DNA of 64,000 bases from Maea johnstoni (Eukaryota; Annelida; Polychaeta; Spionida; Magelonidae), in NCBI GenBank assembly GCA_963942565.1, contig OZ012689.1:21902360-21966359 (forward strand). The letters are read 5' to 3'. Positions 24,962-37,192 of this stretch are shown one piece after another. The position numbers were made by a program, and so were the translations under genes. Positions within the stretch are counted from its first letter, which is position 1. Each line of letters opens with the position of its first letter. The notes under the pieces were generated by a model. It ran no database searches. It had not been told where the DNA came from and saw only the letters and a list, made by a program, of their open reading frames with translations.

Positions 24962-26595
24962 TCTATAGAGAACTAGTTTGAAGTTCTAACAGATAAATTG
25001 CGTAGACGAAAAGGTATCACATACACACCATTGTTGCTTATTACAGTAATAAGCAGGAGACAAAGTGAAACCCCTAGTCTTGACCATCTCCCAATCTATA
25101 TGTACCTCCTAGTCAAGTGCCTGAAACCACCTCTTCTGCTAAAACTTTCATATACTTTCATGTCCTACCCAATTTCCAGTGATATTGCTCTTCTGTCAAA
25201 CTGTGTGAACAGCCAAAGTCAAAAGAAAATGGCATCTGTCATCTTTAGTACCCTAAGTTTGTGAACTGGGGGGGGGGGGGGGTAGACGACATTCAGTCAG
25301 TCATTTCTTAGATCACATCAACTTAGGCACTATGTTGAAAATGAACTGGACATAATGACATGATGCTGATATTTATGTTCTCCAAAGGATCAAACTTAGT
25401 CAATCTACATAGTATTTCTAAAATGAGCATTCAATCCAGCTAAACTTCAAAGTGGAGAGACAAAAGAAAGCCTTAGTTGAAGATTATGTCTCTGTGGCAT
25501 TATACATACGTTTGACTATTAGGGCCAAACTGGATCAGGAAGTAAGATATTCCTTAGAAGTGTATCTTTCAACTAATGTCAATTACAATCTAATCTTATG
25601 GCAAGCCATGATAAGGAATGATCCCATAGGCCAAAGAGTGGCAAGAGCCAAGACTGAGTCTGAGACTCACTCTCATGACTCTGTGAGAGTCAACATTATA
25701 TACGATTACATTGGTTATTTATAAAAGGGACAGATGCTAAGGGTTGATAAATTAACACATACACTATTTCGTAAATCTGAGCATCAGAAATCCCACATGA
25801 TACACTTTACATACCGATGAAGTTTAGCAAAATACAGAGCAGGTAGCAGTTTCCCTCCAACTGCAGGAATTGACTGTGGCCGCCTCGCGGGGAACAGCTG
25901 AACTAAAATAGGATTAATCTGCAGCCGCGCACCTCTCCTTTATTCGTGTGCAACATATTTCCTTAGAAAGTATTAATTCAGTATTTTGTCGGAAGTCAAA
26001 GGCTCTAGGAAATATCAAAATTATGCACAGTTGAACTATTTTCACATGAAATATTTCCTTTACTCGGTAGAGACTGCGTAATCCTGGTGCAAAATTCAAA
26101 GAGCAAGTTTCTGATTATCGCCCAACGAGAGGTTTTGTTATTGTTCTTGGAATAAGCCACGCCCCCTGTAATGTAGGACTTGAAATGCTTACAAGTTCAA
26201 TACAAGGACGGGCAAGGGCTTGGCAAAGGGAAAGGTCTAACTTTTGAAGTGATCTTTTTATTTTTGAACGTATGATTTAATGTACATTTGATCCTGCAAT
26301 CTAAATCATGTAATTGTAATTTGACCATTTAAATATTGTCTCAAGAATGCACTTTCTGCTTTCACCTGCTTCAATGGCTCCAGTCTTTCAAGTAGTGAAG
26401 TACATTTGTAAAATACAATATAGGGTATATTTAGATTAATCTTCAAATATGATGTATAATATTTTTTCCCAACTCGTACTAATTACTTCTTATATTAGAA
26501 AAAAACACATTCCTCCTAGGATATACTGCCATTCTTTTTTGTAGGACCAGAGATGTTTATTTCCTAGATAAAAGTTCCTGGTAGGACCAAGTGTG

Positions 26596-27932
26596 GCAAA
26601 AGTGGGAAAGTAAACCCCTTCGTTTCATAGACCCATGCCTGCAAGGGTCTATGGCTCATAGACCGTTTGCGCACATGGGTCTATGTACTAAGGGAGCCTC
26701 ATAGACCCATGTTGGACATGGGTCTATGAACTTTGTCAGCCTCATAGACCCATTGCGCACATGGGTCTATGGGCACAAGGCAAACAGAGCATAAAAATAC
26801 ACTGGAAAAACATTTTTGAACTAAAATATGTACATAAAATACATCCCAAAACAAAAAGGTGTGTATAATCAGGCAAATGCCTGTAGGATGGAGCAGTAAC
26901 ACAATACGTTATTTGATTTCTTCTGTAGTTAATCATTTTAACGGGGATTAAAACCTGCCTTAAAAACAACTAAGTTTTTTGACAAGAAAAAAAAATTGAA
27001 CAGACCTTCGGTGTGTGTGACAGCAATCTCGTTCGTTAGAATGAGATCCCATCACTGCTTTTGATCATCCCCCTTTCCCACCACCATATCAAGGGCAGGG
27101 GCAAGAAACATGCATTATTTTTAAACCCATGTTATGTTTGATAAAATATATTGACCCCCCTGGTGGCATCCCAGGTTAGTGGTTTGAACAACAAATAACC
27201 TTACCTGATGGCTCCGTAGCAAATGACTAGGTTAGACAAAGAAGTAAACTTCAAAGTCTGAGAGAGAGGATGCAAAAATAAATACACAATACGGGAGAGA
27301 AAAAAAGAAATGTGTAGAGAATAAATAAATAAGCAAGTCAGAAAGAAAGAGCTGGAAGAAAAATCTAAAATCCATATGGAGAACAGAACATTGGATAAAT
27401 GTCTGACTATGACAGAATATTCATTACAGACATCTGCCTACATGGTGACACTCAACTTCCTGTTCTAGTAAAGTGCATCGACCCATGTCCAACATGGGTC
27501 GATGTGAGAGAGATTTCTTGTTTGAGGTTTTCAAATTACAACGACCCCTGACCAACAAGGGTCGATGACAGCAAGTTTCCTGCTAGACCGTTGACGGACA
27601 AGGGTCGTTGACTACGTAGACCCATGCATGCAAGCGTCGGTGGGGGTTTACTTTCACTCATCGACGCTTATGGTCGATGAGCTAGAGTCATAGACCCATG
27701 ACTGACAAGCGTCTATGATGGCCATCGATCCATCTGAGACGTGGTCGATGGTCCTCGACCCTTGCCTGCATGCGTCGACAGAAGCATAGACGCTGTCCTA
27801 CAAGGGTCGACGAAAGCATAGACGCTGTCCTACAAGGGTCGACGAAACCATAGACGCTGTCCTACAAGGGTCGATGGAGTTGACATCGATTTCACAAAAA
27901 GGGTCGACGGGGGTTTACTTTAATCCACTTGC
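26596..27932. mobile_element. TIR element built from an array of short hairpins (1337 bp)
   Basis: Ends gcaaaagtgggaaagtaaac and, on the other strand, gcaagtggattaaagtaaac. Flanked by ccaagtgtg at 26587-26595 and 27933-27941, a 9-bp duplication. Within it are about 16 short inverted repeats, each a stem near CATAGACCCATG or CATCGACCC with a 4-6 base loop: 26626-26653, 26657-26685, 26700-26728, 26743-26771, 27476-27504, 27541-27567, 27690-27718, and three 32-base units at 27785, 27817 and 27849, among others. 26790-27470 between the two clusters shows no gene. It sits inside the left end of a family H MITE. No coding capacity seen. Confidence 0.8.
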
Positions 27933-28262
27933 CCAAGTGTGAAAGAGCAAATATTTAAATATTTATTTTCACCAGCATATTTCGGTGGGAGAAAATAGAT
28001 TTGAATTTATTTTACTCCCGTTTATTGGGGAGAGAAAATAGATATAAATTTATTTTCACTCCCGTTTTTTGGTGAGAGAAAATAAATTTAAATTTATTTT
28101 CACTCGATCCCGTTTATTGGGGAGAGAAAATGAATTTAAATTTATTTTCACTCATGTTATTGGGGAGAGAAAATAAATTTAAATCTATTTTCACTCCCCT
28201 TTATTCGGAAGAGAAAATAAATTTAAATTTATTTTTTCCCTACCACTATAAAAAGGGAAGGA
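27933..28262. mobile_element. MITE family H, left part, with palindromic AT minisatellite
   Basis: Begins ccaagtgtgaaagagcaaat, then about six units of roughly 48 bp, each alternating gtttattggggagag and aaataaatttaaatttattt, both near-palindromic. Its first 12 bases (ggaccaagtgtg) lie at 26584-26595, cut off by the hairpin-array insertion. The right end is missing. An intact copy is at 32415-32736. Confidence 0.75.
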
Positions 28263-28368
28263 AAATATATCCAGAGTTTTTCGGAACTAGGGTTGGATGC
28301 CATGTGTCGGCAGTAGAATGGGTGTAGTAGGGGGGGGGGGGGGGGTTGACTGTAACGTGTTCGTGTTC

Positions 28369-28410
28369 GGCGTTCATTTACACTACAGGTCTGTAGTGTA
28401 AATGAACGCC
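28369..28410. repeat. Perfect 42-bp palindrome (20-bp arms, 2-base spacer)
   Basis: ggcgttcatttacactacag followed by gt and its exact complement. Preceded by a poly-G tract (28330-28345). Confidence 0.95.
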
Positions 28411-28706
28411 CGGCCGCTACGCGTCGCCACCTTTGCGTATTATAATATTATAATTACTTGTGGCGTCATCAAAACTGTAAAATCGCTAATTTCACTGATT
28501 TCAAAAAGGTTAATTAATTTCCTAAAAGTGTATTCTTAGTACAATTAGTCCATTGAATGTATCCATGCTGTTTGACCAAAACAGAGTGGACGCTATCATA
28601 CATAACTGGAAGAACCAAGTTTTCAGTAATGAAACAATCCCAGGCGTTCCACAAAGGCATTCGACGTGTTTGAAGCCGCCTAACGGCGGGTTCTGGAACC
28701 TCGCGT

Positions 28707-31700
28707 CAAGCAATGACTAGTTGCCTGCCTCATTTTCCTATTGGTATGGGGTGTTATCTTTATATCAAATAGGAAAATGACACTGGGAACCGAGAAAGGT
28801 GAAACAAGTAGTAACATTTTGACAAGTTATCTGATACAAAGTAATCAGTGTGTGAAAGGTCTTCTGATGATAAATACATTGTGGCAGCTTCTACTTACAC
28901 CCACAATCATGGGTGTCTAGGACCTTCAAAAGAAGTCTAAATTGGAGAAACCGCGGTACTCTTCCTCCCGAAATACCATTAGCTATAGCTAGGGATGTCA
29001 TCGATAGTCGACAAATCGACATTTTCACTTTGTCAATTTTTAATAAATCGAATCGAATGGTTGTATTGGGTATCGAATCGAAATAATCAATATTCTGTAC
29101 CCCAATAATGGCATATGATTATTAATAAAAAAAATACACTTTTCCCAGACATTATCCTGTTAAACTGATGCAAAGTGAAACTGACTAAATATTAAAGTAT
29201 TTTCTATGGCTTTTTTGAGAGAAATTGGAAGGAATGGTGTGCTTTACTCAGGCATATGGCCAAGACACAGGTTATCCAACCAAAATAAAGAGATATCAAT
29301 GACATCCCTATAAATAATTGTGCCCTATGAGCACGTTTCGGTGTATCGAATCGAATTGAATCGAATAGAAAAATATATCAATTAATCGAATCGATAGAAT
29401 TTGATATCAATGACATTACTAGCTATAGCTACGGGACACGGGTATTTACTAGGGGATCTTCTTTTTAAGGCTGTGATGCTGGTGACACACTCAAAATAAG
29501 ACAACTCCTAGTTTAGCACTCCTGTACCCTTTCTAACAATAGTCATCTAATCCTTGAGGTCTTGGTGTTTCAAAAAACTAATATAGGTTTTCTTTAACTA
29601 ACCTGCTTGAGCTGACCTCGATATAAACACAGTTTCAATTTTACAGTGTTTCACCTCAAATGAGGTTTTCTTGATCAATAAAGGTTCATTTGATTTATAA
29701 ATGCCATACATGTCTGCTAAATATACTAGGCTAGGGCAACTGAAAGGCAAATTTGGAGTTCCTGCAAGAGAATACCTTACAGGTAGTTATTGATAGAAAT
29801 AGTACACTGTCTGGGTAGGCCAAAAGTACCCATTTTATTGGTGGTGCCACCTAAATCTACCCATCAAAAGCTAAAATTCAATAAAACTCACTAAAACTCT
29901 ACTTCCTTAAAGTATCTACAGTATCAAATATGCCAGGGGTGGGGGGCATGGGTGCGACGCCTTCATATCTGAAATGTTCCCCTTTGTGAGTTGTACCATC
30001 ATATCTAATTTCATGCTCTTAAGGCTGTGATGCTGGTGACACACTCAAATTAAGACAACTCCTAGTCTAGCACTCCTGTGGCTGTCCCCTTTCTAACAAT
30101 AGTTATCTAATCCCTGAGGTCTTGGTGTTTCAAATATAAGTTTTCTTTAACTTATTACCTGCTTGAGCTGACCTCAATAAAAACGCAGTTTCAATTTTAC
30201 AGTGTTTTACCTCAAATGAGGTTTTCTTGATCAATAAAGGTCCATTTGATTTATAAATATCATACATGTCTGCTAAATATACTAGACTAGGGCAACTGAA
30301 AGGCAAATTTTGAGTTCCTGCATGAGAATACCTTACAGCACGCGATTTTGGTGGAAATTTTACTTACGAAAGTTGTTCAACCTGTTAGAGACTGGCTGTC
30401 CATTGTGAGTGAATGGCTGTCCAGTGTGACCTACTTTCATAGGTAAAAATTTCCACCAAAATCTTGTGCTGTAAGGTATTCTCTTGCAGAAACTCCAAAT
30501 TTGCCTTTCAGTTGCCCTAGCCTAGTATATTTAGCAGACATGTATGGTATTTATAAATCAAATGAACTTTGATTGATCAAGAAAACCTCATTTGAGGTAA
30601 AACACTATAAAATTGAAACTGTGTTTATATTGAGGTCAGCTCAAGCAGGTAAGTTAAACAAAACTTATATTTGAAACACCAAGACCTCAGGGATTAGATA
30701 ACTATTGTTAGAAAGGGGACAGGAGTGCTAAACTAGGAGTTGTCATATGTTGAGAGTGTCACCAGCATCACAGCCTTAATACTAGGTGCATGATTGTTCT
30801 CAAATCTGCTGGACTATGATTGTATATATAGAAGATCCACCGGCGGATACACGTCGGTGGTTCCGGTGACAAGTCACCACTCAGTTCAAAAATTGGATGT
30901 TTGGCACCGGTCAAATCCGCGAGCTGATTCCTGCCTGTCACACCACCAGTTTAGACGGGCAGTTAAAGGGCATCATGCCCCGGATAGATTTCCTTAAAAA
31001 AAACCTGGGACAGGTGGATTTAGTAAGAGGAAGACGGCCGGCTGTCTGACACAATTACTAGTATCGAAATTCTCCATGGGGAATATTGATAAGGACGGCA
31101 GATATTGGCATGGGGAGGTAGAGATTAGTGTGGAGATAACTAGTTATCATTCACGGCAGCGTGATTGCACTCGCCGCTATGAGCGCTGGTAAGCAACCCG
31201 CGCTGGTAAGCAACGTCTCTTCACTTTTATTTAAAGTGGAAGATGACTTTGAAAACTTGGTATAGAAGTATAATTATTCAAGCAGCAGATTTTTAGGAGA
31301 CCATAAACAATACTAGTAGGTAGTATTGTAACATTAAAGGTAGATTATACTGGTCAACATATACTGGTAGTCGGGCGCTCTTTTGGCAGTTTTGGATGGA
31401 GTGTACTAAATTAACCGGGTAAATGCACCAGTTAATTGAATCCCTGGTAGGGGGGCAGGGGTACTAGTAGTGTTCTCACCTTTCGCCTGGTGCACATTTT
31501 GTGAACCATATTTTCTAGCCATGTGGGCATTCAAAAATTGAAATATTAATTTGAAAATAAACTTATTGTTTTGATTTGCACACTGAAATGATATAATTTT
31601 ACTTGTTTGTCCACTGGCCGATTGGGCACGTCAAAAACATGTAAATGGGATATCTGTTAAGGAGAATTTTGAGGTATTCACTACCCCGCCTTGTGCTGAT

Positions 31701-32386
31701 AGTGAATGTGAAGTGTAATATGAAAGCAATCATTACAGTTTAAGTTCTTAAGAAATATTTTACCCATAAATTAGTATTATGAAATCAATTGCAAAAATAA
31801 GTCATGAGTAATGAGTGGTTCAGTATATGGCTAAGAAATACTAGAAATAGAAAGAAATTTCTTGAAAAGTAAGTCCATAAAATTCATAATTTTAATTGCC
31901 AGGAATGGCTGATAATGCATCTTAGAGCATCACTAACCCTTTGGCTTCTGGGCCCCCAGACCCCCGGCCGCTAGTGCCTGGACATTTTCACTTTTGGCAC
32001 CAGTCAAATTTAGGGCTGGATCCGCTCCTGAGATCCCCTAGTAAATACCCATAGCTATAGCTAATGGTATTTCGGGAGGAAGAGTACCGCGGTTTCTCCA
32101 ATTTAGACTTCTTTTGAAGGTCCCCGACACCCATAATTGTGGGTGTACATAGGAGCTGGGTTTCTCAAAAACTCCTATATCCTACTGTGAGGCCACAATG
32201 TATTTATCATCATAAGACCTTTCACGCAATGATTACTTTGTATAGGATAGATTGTCAACATGTTATAACTTGTTTCACCTTTCTCCGTTGCCAGTGTCAT
32301 TTCGCTATACATGTATTGAAATAACGATAACTCCCCATACCTATAGGAAAATGATCGAGCCAGGCAACCATCCAGTCACTGCTTGA
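28707..32386. repeat. Nested inverted duplication (3.7 kb palindromic block)
   Basis: Outer arms: 28707-29460 (interrupted by a MITE at 28990-29421) and 32031-32386, sharing in opposite orientation ttgcctgcctcattttccta, ggtgaaacaagt, aaggtcttctgatgataaat, accgcggtactcttcctccc and gtatttactaggggatc. Inner arms: 30019-30400 and about 30431-30778, inverted around a 30-50 base loop, plus a third, direct copy of the arm at 29466-29782. 30779-32030 holds no recognised gene. The bases caccagttaattgaatccc at about 31428 match the ends of the 44237-46453 element. Confidence 0.85.
28990..29421. mobile_element. hAT-type MITE (TAGGGATGTCATCGATA ends), 432 bp
   Basis: Ends TAGGGATGTCATCGATAG / ATCAATGACATTACTA with a perfect 8-bp duplication gctatagc (28982-28989, 29422-29429). 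The right outer arm of the surrounding palindrome (near 32047-32060) lacks it and shows the single uninterrupted gctatagc, so it inserted after the inverted duplication. Confidence 0.92.
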
Positions 32387-32414
32387 AATATATTTTCCTT
32401 CCTTCTCGAGACAT

Positions 32415-32736
32415 GGACCAAGTGTGAGAGAGCAAATATTTAAATATTTATTTTCACCACCATATTTTGGGGGGGAAAATAAATTTAGATTTATTTTCTC
32501 TCCCCAATAAACGGTAGTGAAAATTAATTTAAATTTATTCTAGCTCTCTCCCCAATAAACAGGAGTGAAAATAAATTTATATATATTTTCTCTCCCCAAT
32601 AAACGGGAGCGAAAATAAATTCATATTTATTTTCTCTCCTCAATAAACAGGAATGAAAATAAATTTTAATTTATTATCTCCCCCCAAAATATGGTGAAAA
32701 TAAATATTTAAATATTTGCTCTTTCACACTTTGTCC
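32415..32736. mobile_element. MITE family H, intact copy (322 bp)
   Basis: Inverted ends ggaccaagtgtgagagagc / gctctttcacactttgtcc, then aaatatttaaatatttattt on both sides, with the same AT palindromic units between. Confidence 0.85.
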
Positions 32737-32770
32737 GTCGTACAGACCTTATAAATGCTCTGTCTATTAA

Positions 32771-33456
32771 GGTGGCGTTTGGGGTTATTTGATTTTTGAA
32801 TATATGTTCATTTTGAGAGTTATACATTTGTAAAAGCCTACATCCTTTTGCTCATAATCAGATCAGTGAGAGACCATCTATTACATGTGCACACAAGCAG
32901 GAAATGTTTTTGGCCCTTTTCTCCATATCAAATTTCACCAAAACATATGGTCGCTACAAATATGCAATTTAGGTATCAAATATTAACAAATTTGCTTCAT
33001 ATTTGGCATATTTATAGCTAAGGGTATTTCAAAGGGATGGGTGTTGTAGATTTTCTAATTTTGACTATTCAAAAGTTATGGAATCTGTAATTTGAAAAAT
33101 GCATGTTTTTCTCATTTTCAACACAAATTCTGAAAGAAATAATTATAAGATTTGAACAGAGTATAAAACTGAGAAACCGTGATATTCTTTCCATTGTATT
33201 GAAGTTTTCCCAACAATTTTGAATTATGAAGGTCCTCAGTCCTTAATAGTAGGTAGGAGCTCCTTTTCAAAACACTATGCATGTTGTTGTTTTCCAGTTT
33301 TTTACCCAAAAAATCTTACACCCTGTTGTGAGAGTACTTTTGGGATATTTAATGTATTCCTCATCAGAAGACCTTACAAGCAATGTATAGTTTGTATAGG
33401 CTAAGTTGTCAAATAAAAGCAGGGAAGAGTCAAAGAAATTAACCCCACAAGCTACC
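32771..33456. mobile_element. TTAA-flanked element just upstream of HYKK (686 bp)
   Basis: TTAA at 32767-32770 and 33457-33460, ends ggtggcgtttggggtta / taaccccacaagctacc. No open frame beyond about 60 codons. It ends 110 bases before the HYKK start codon, so the gene's 5' UTR or promoter may lie in it. Confidence 0.8.
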
Positions 33457-33566
33457 TTAAATGAAGCTATATGGCTTATGGAAATTTAATTACATGTATA
33501 TATATTTACCACCCCCTAGGTTTGCTGCAAAAAAAAATAAACTGATGTTACCCAGAGGAAGAAGTC

Positions 33567-36500
33567 ATGAATAGTATTTCTACTACAAATACTAGACAAA
33601 CTGTCTCATTGGTGGACGCACAAGAAATTCTTCTTGTACACTATGGAAGGAAAACAAAGGAAATAAAGGAATTAAAGTCTAATTGGAATGATCTGAATTT
33701 CCTAGTTGTTTGTGAACTTGAACATTCCAGTCATTTTGATGGTGAACAGGAGGCAGATAATGACAAGTATGTGTTAAAGATACATAGAATTGAGGATCCG
33801 ATTGATGTTGAAGTTATCAAAGGACAGCATTGCTTCATGCAACACCTCTCTCAGAAGGGGTTTGTGTGTCCCACCACAGTAAGCAACATTCATGGGTCAT
33901 TTGTCACCATAACCAAGACTCCCTTAGAAGGTATGATGTATTTGAACTTATTTCCTCTTAAACAGCATTGTAACACACTTTGAGTGTTCAAATTTTTTGA
34001 AAATCCTCCTGGAATGCTGTGAAAATGGTTTAGATTTAGCCACTCCTAAGATATGTTCCAACTGCTCCATCAGTCAAATAAACAAAACTTGGGATGTGTG
34101 CTTTATAAAAAAAATTAATCTTTGAAATGTGTACACAATTTTTTTTTAAATGTATCACTGTTGTACATTACAATAATTCTTAAGTTAAGAAGTTTGTAGG
34201 CAATGTAGCTTCATGATTTATTTTCAGGGGTAGGATCAAACATTTTGATTGTTTAACTTAATTTTCCATTTGGTATGCACTACATATAAAAGTGAGCTCA
34301 TGTGTTCACCAAGATCAACCAATGATTTAATATTCAAAGAAATTGATTTTAAAACATCTCTTGTATCTTGCAGGTATTGTTTTTCATGTATAGCTTGCCA
34401 CTTCTTTGAGATGTTGGCTTGTTGGTGTCATTTACTTTTTTTCACCAGAAAAATGTATTGTATTTATTATATTTCTAGGTGTGAATGGATGTGAGCAGCT
34501 ACCTATGGCTATTCACCTTCTCAGTTTTTTACCAGGACAAGAATTATTGAGTATTCCAGCCACCGAGGAAGTCCTTTATACAGCTGGAAAAATGCTAGCA
34601 GACATACACCTGGCATCAAAGGCGAGTCAAAGCAAGGATGTAAAAATCCCACTCTGTGTTAGTGTCTAAGTGAGGCCAAATACTTGACATTGCTGGACTT
34701 CCTGTGGAAACCACCTGAGCTAGATTTTGTCCCCTTATAGTTTTTAAACTCACAATACGAACATGTAAGCTATACCAGGAAAAATAAACACAATATGACA
34801 TATAATATTTATAGTTACAAATATTATCTAATCGATGTTTCAAAAGATGAACTTTTCATTATATTTATTCCAGGACTTTAGTTGCCCAGTATTCACTTCA
34901 CACAGTGAAGACCCACATAAAATAGACAATGCCTTAGAACTGAGGGGGTGTCTGCATGTTATTCAGGTGAGTTTCGATACCAACTAATTGTTGAGAAGTC
35001 AATTAGATTACTGAATTAACTGTTCATACAGCATCTGTATGAACATAAGAAAAATTATATAGTTACAGCTAGAAAGAAGCCAAACAGATATCTAGATGAA
35101 TATGCTGTTTCCTAGGTTTATTTTGAAGTTTGAGTGTAAGTTTCTCTAAATGCAATGATGCTTCAAAGTCATTTTAAGGATTTTTACTTATTTCATAACT
35201 GTACTTATTCAAGAGGGTAATTGAGGAACCCAAGGAGGACTTTCTAAAACTCAGTATCTCAAAATATTTAGGAAGACAAACTGTTTAGTGCTTTTGAGTA
35301 TTTGGGTGTCCTGATTTTCAAAGACGACCACAATTTATTCAGATATCAACCACTACTTATCGCGAAAGGCATAATATCCTAAAACAATGTCATGGGAATC
35401 TTCATTAAAGATATTTGTGTCCTGGTGTGTGTTTATTTGAGGGTTTGGGAGTCCAAATGAAGCTCAGACACCCTGCTGGACAAGACTCAGGCATGGTGTA
35501 TTAAAGTGGAAACCTAGGATAGGTATCTCCGTTCAAACCTAGGGGCCAGGATAACTTGGCTAGAGAAAATGAATATTTTCCACTATTAAAGATACAAGTG
35601 TATGATCATTGACAAACAAGAACGTTGGCAGAAAGCTTTTGTGATGATACCAGGGAGATGGGGGCAGGGACTTAGCCAGGATTTAGAAACTGGGTGCCTA
35701 AATTTGGCTATTGTAAAATTTTTGGGCATCCACAATTTTAAGGGGGACCACAATATACTCACATTTCAACCATAAACATTTATAAATTTATCAAAATAAG
35801 TCATTATATCTTCATTCAATGTCATGGGAATTAAATTGAAATAAGAAAATTCAAGTATATGCTTGAGATTAACATTTTAAGAAATTCCACACAAAAAAAT
35901 CTGGGTGTCCTGAGGAGTGCTTTTTAAGGGTTTGGGTGTCCAAAAAGACACCCAGACGCCCTGCTGGCTAAGACCATGGATGGGGGTCTCTGCTTCAACC
36001 CAGTCTTTGTGGAGCATTTTCATTTTCTCTCCAAAAGGCTTGAACTGTCAGAACTTTTAATATTTCAATTGTGTCTTTCAACACACCTATTGCTACTACA
36101 ACACACGCATAGCTCATATGCCACATAGCACATTGAGTACCTAATGAAGTGGACCATTTGTAAATTTATTCAAGGATACAGAGAATCTGGCACTTGTAAA
36201 AGATATACTGCAGTCATTTGAACACAAGATTCTTCCAAAGATCCAGCAATTAGACAAAGGTGAGTGTATGTAACTTTTGAAGATGATTTATCAAGATTAA
36301 GAACAGACACAACTGAAGACATATAATATGAATATCATACTATTTTGGTTTTACCTTTTGACCAAACCATGTTTCGGTAAATATTTAAAGAAAATATAAT
36401 GCTTGAAAAACAAATCAAAACTCATCTTCTTATATTGTGTTCATGCTTTGATAATAAGTTATTTTCAAGTTAAACATCATAAAATGGATTAGTGACAAAA

Positions 36501-37123
36501 GTGATAGAAATAGGGTTAATTTCGTAAAGCTATTTAAAGGTAGTATGTTATTATCTAATATGGTTAATATGCACTTCTTAGATATTTTGTTGAAAGGTGA
36601 TCATCAAAGCCTTGATTAATCTTGTTTTACAGGTATCATCCATGGAGATTTTCACGATGAAAATATTATCATTCTCAACAGAGAGGAGATGCAGACTGAG
36701 CTTCCGTACTCCATGAAATATGGTATCATTGACTTCGGCGACATGTGTTCATCTGCCTATATATTTGACTTGGCCACAACAGTAGCATACTTCATGCTTG
36801 AAAACACTGTCATGGACTTTCTGGATGCAGGAAGACACATTGTGGATGGGTACCAGAGCATCAAAAGACTTGTTCCCTTAGAAGAGGAGGTTCTATATCT
36901 GGGCGTATGTGTCCGATACTGCCAACACATTGTATATGGTCAGATGGAAAATGATGCGCAAGGTGGCGGCAATGGTTACACAGTGAGAACTAATGAAACG
37001 GGTTGGTTTCAGCTCAAAGAATTGTGGAAGACTCCAAAAGAGATTGTCTATAACGCCTGGAAATGTAGCCAGCATTGTGCAAAGAGATCTCACACAGAGG
37101 AATCAGAATTTCATGTTAGTTAG
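33567..37123 (+). CDS. HYKK: Hydroxylysine kinase (aminoglycoside phosphotransferase family), five exons
   Basis: HYKK (AGPHD1) phosphorylates 5-hydroxylysine with GTP in lysine catabolism. Exons: 33567-33930, 34479-34621, 34874-34966, 36175-36259, 36633-37123; phases join to 391 aa plus TAG (human about 373 aa). Exon 1 carries the N-lobe (DLNFLVVCELE, YVLKIHRIEDP, with the lysine of the nucleotide site). Exon 2 has LLSFLPGQELL and the GKMLADIHLA helix. Exon 5 has the catalytic loop GIIHGDFHDENIII and the metal-binding IIDFGDM, followed by the family's C-terminal helices. Exon 2 ends either at a GC donor (AAG|GCGAGT, 34622) or at a weak in-phase GT donor 18 bases on (34640), giving 391 or 397 aa. 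A TTAA-type element ends 110 bases before the ATG, and a hAT-type MITE starts 70 bases after the stop. HYKK is the closest match I know; a related kinase with another substrate remains possible. Confidence 0.88.
35222..35490 (+). mobile_element. MITE family E, worn copy (HYKK intron 3)
   Basis: Has gaggacttt-type start, gaccacaattt, atcaaccac, atgtcatgggaat and gctggacaagactcagg in family order, directly before the better copy at 35665. Confidence 0.5.
35665..35977 (+). mobile_element. MITE family E (tagccagg-ended), best copy, in HYKK intron 3
   Basis: Ends cagggacttagccagg / ctggctaagaccatg; interior aaactgggtgcc, attgtaaaatttttgggc, ccacaatat and cacccagac. Other copies: 6070-6400 (worn), 13320-13560, 15218-15530 (reverse), 21721-22005 (short), 35222-35490. 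Confidence 0.7.
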
Positions 37124-37192
37124 GTCAAAAAAGTGTTTCTGGTTACTAGGACTGTCATCGATGCCGCACATATTGATGAACTGGCAAGAAAT

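Larger units (their letters stand above)
23097..26220 (-). promoter_or_regulatory. HINFP: Probable HINFP 5' UTR intron, non-coding first exon and promoter
   Basis: On the minus strand a 3' splice site (tttcag) at 23124-23123 precedes the start codon by about 26 bases, so an upstream non-coding exon is expected. A plausible one ends at a donor CATCG|GTATGT at 25815/25814, in a CpG-bearing patch (25850-25930). A GC-box-like ccacgcccc lies near 26158. The intervening 'intron' holds two copies of a CAG-ended MITE (23748-23993, 24715-24961), a CA run near 24310 and a poly-G tract at 25268-25282. The acceptor is clear; the exon and promoter positions are guesses that need transcript data. Confidence 0.4.

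Noticed and set aside
27785-27880. Three 32-base direct repeats considered as a CRISPR-like array
   Set aside because: No spacers, eukaryotic setting, and the units are hairpins of the surrounding TIR element.
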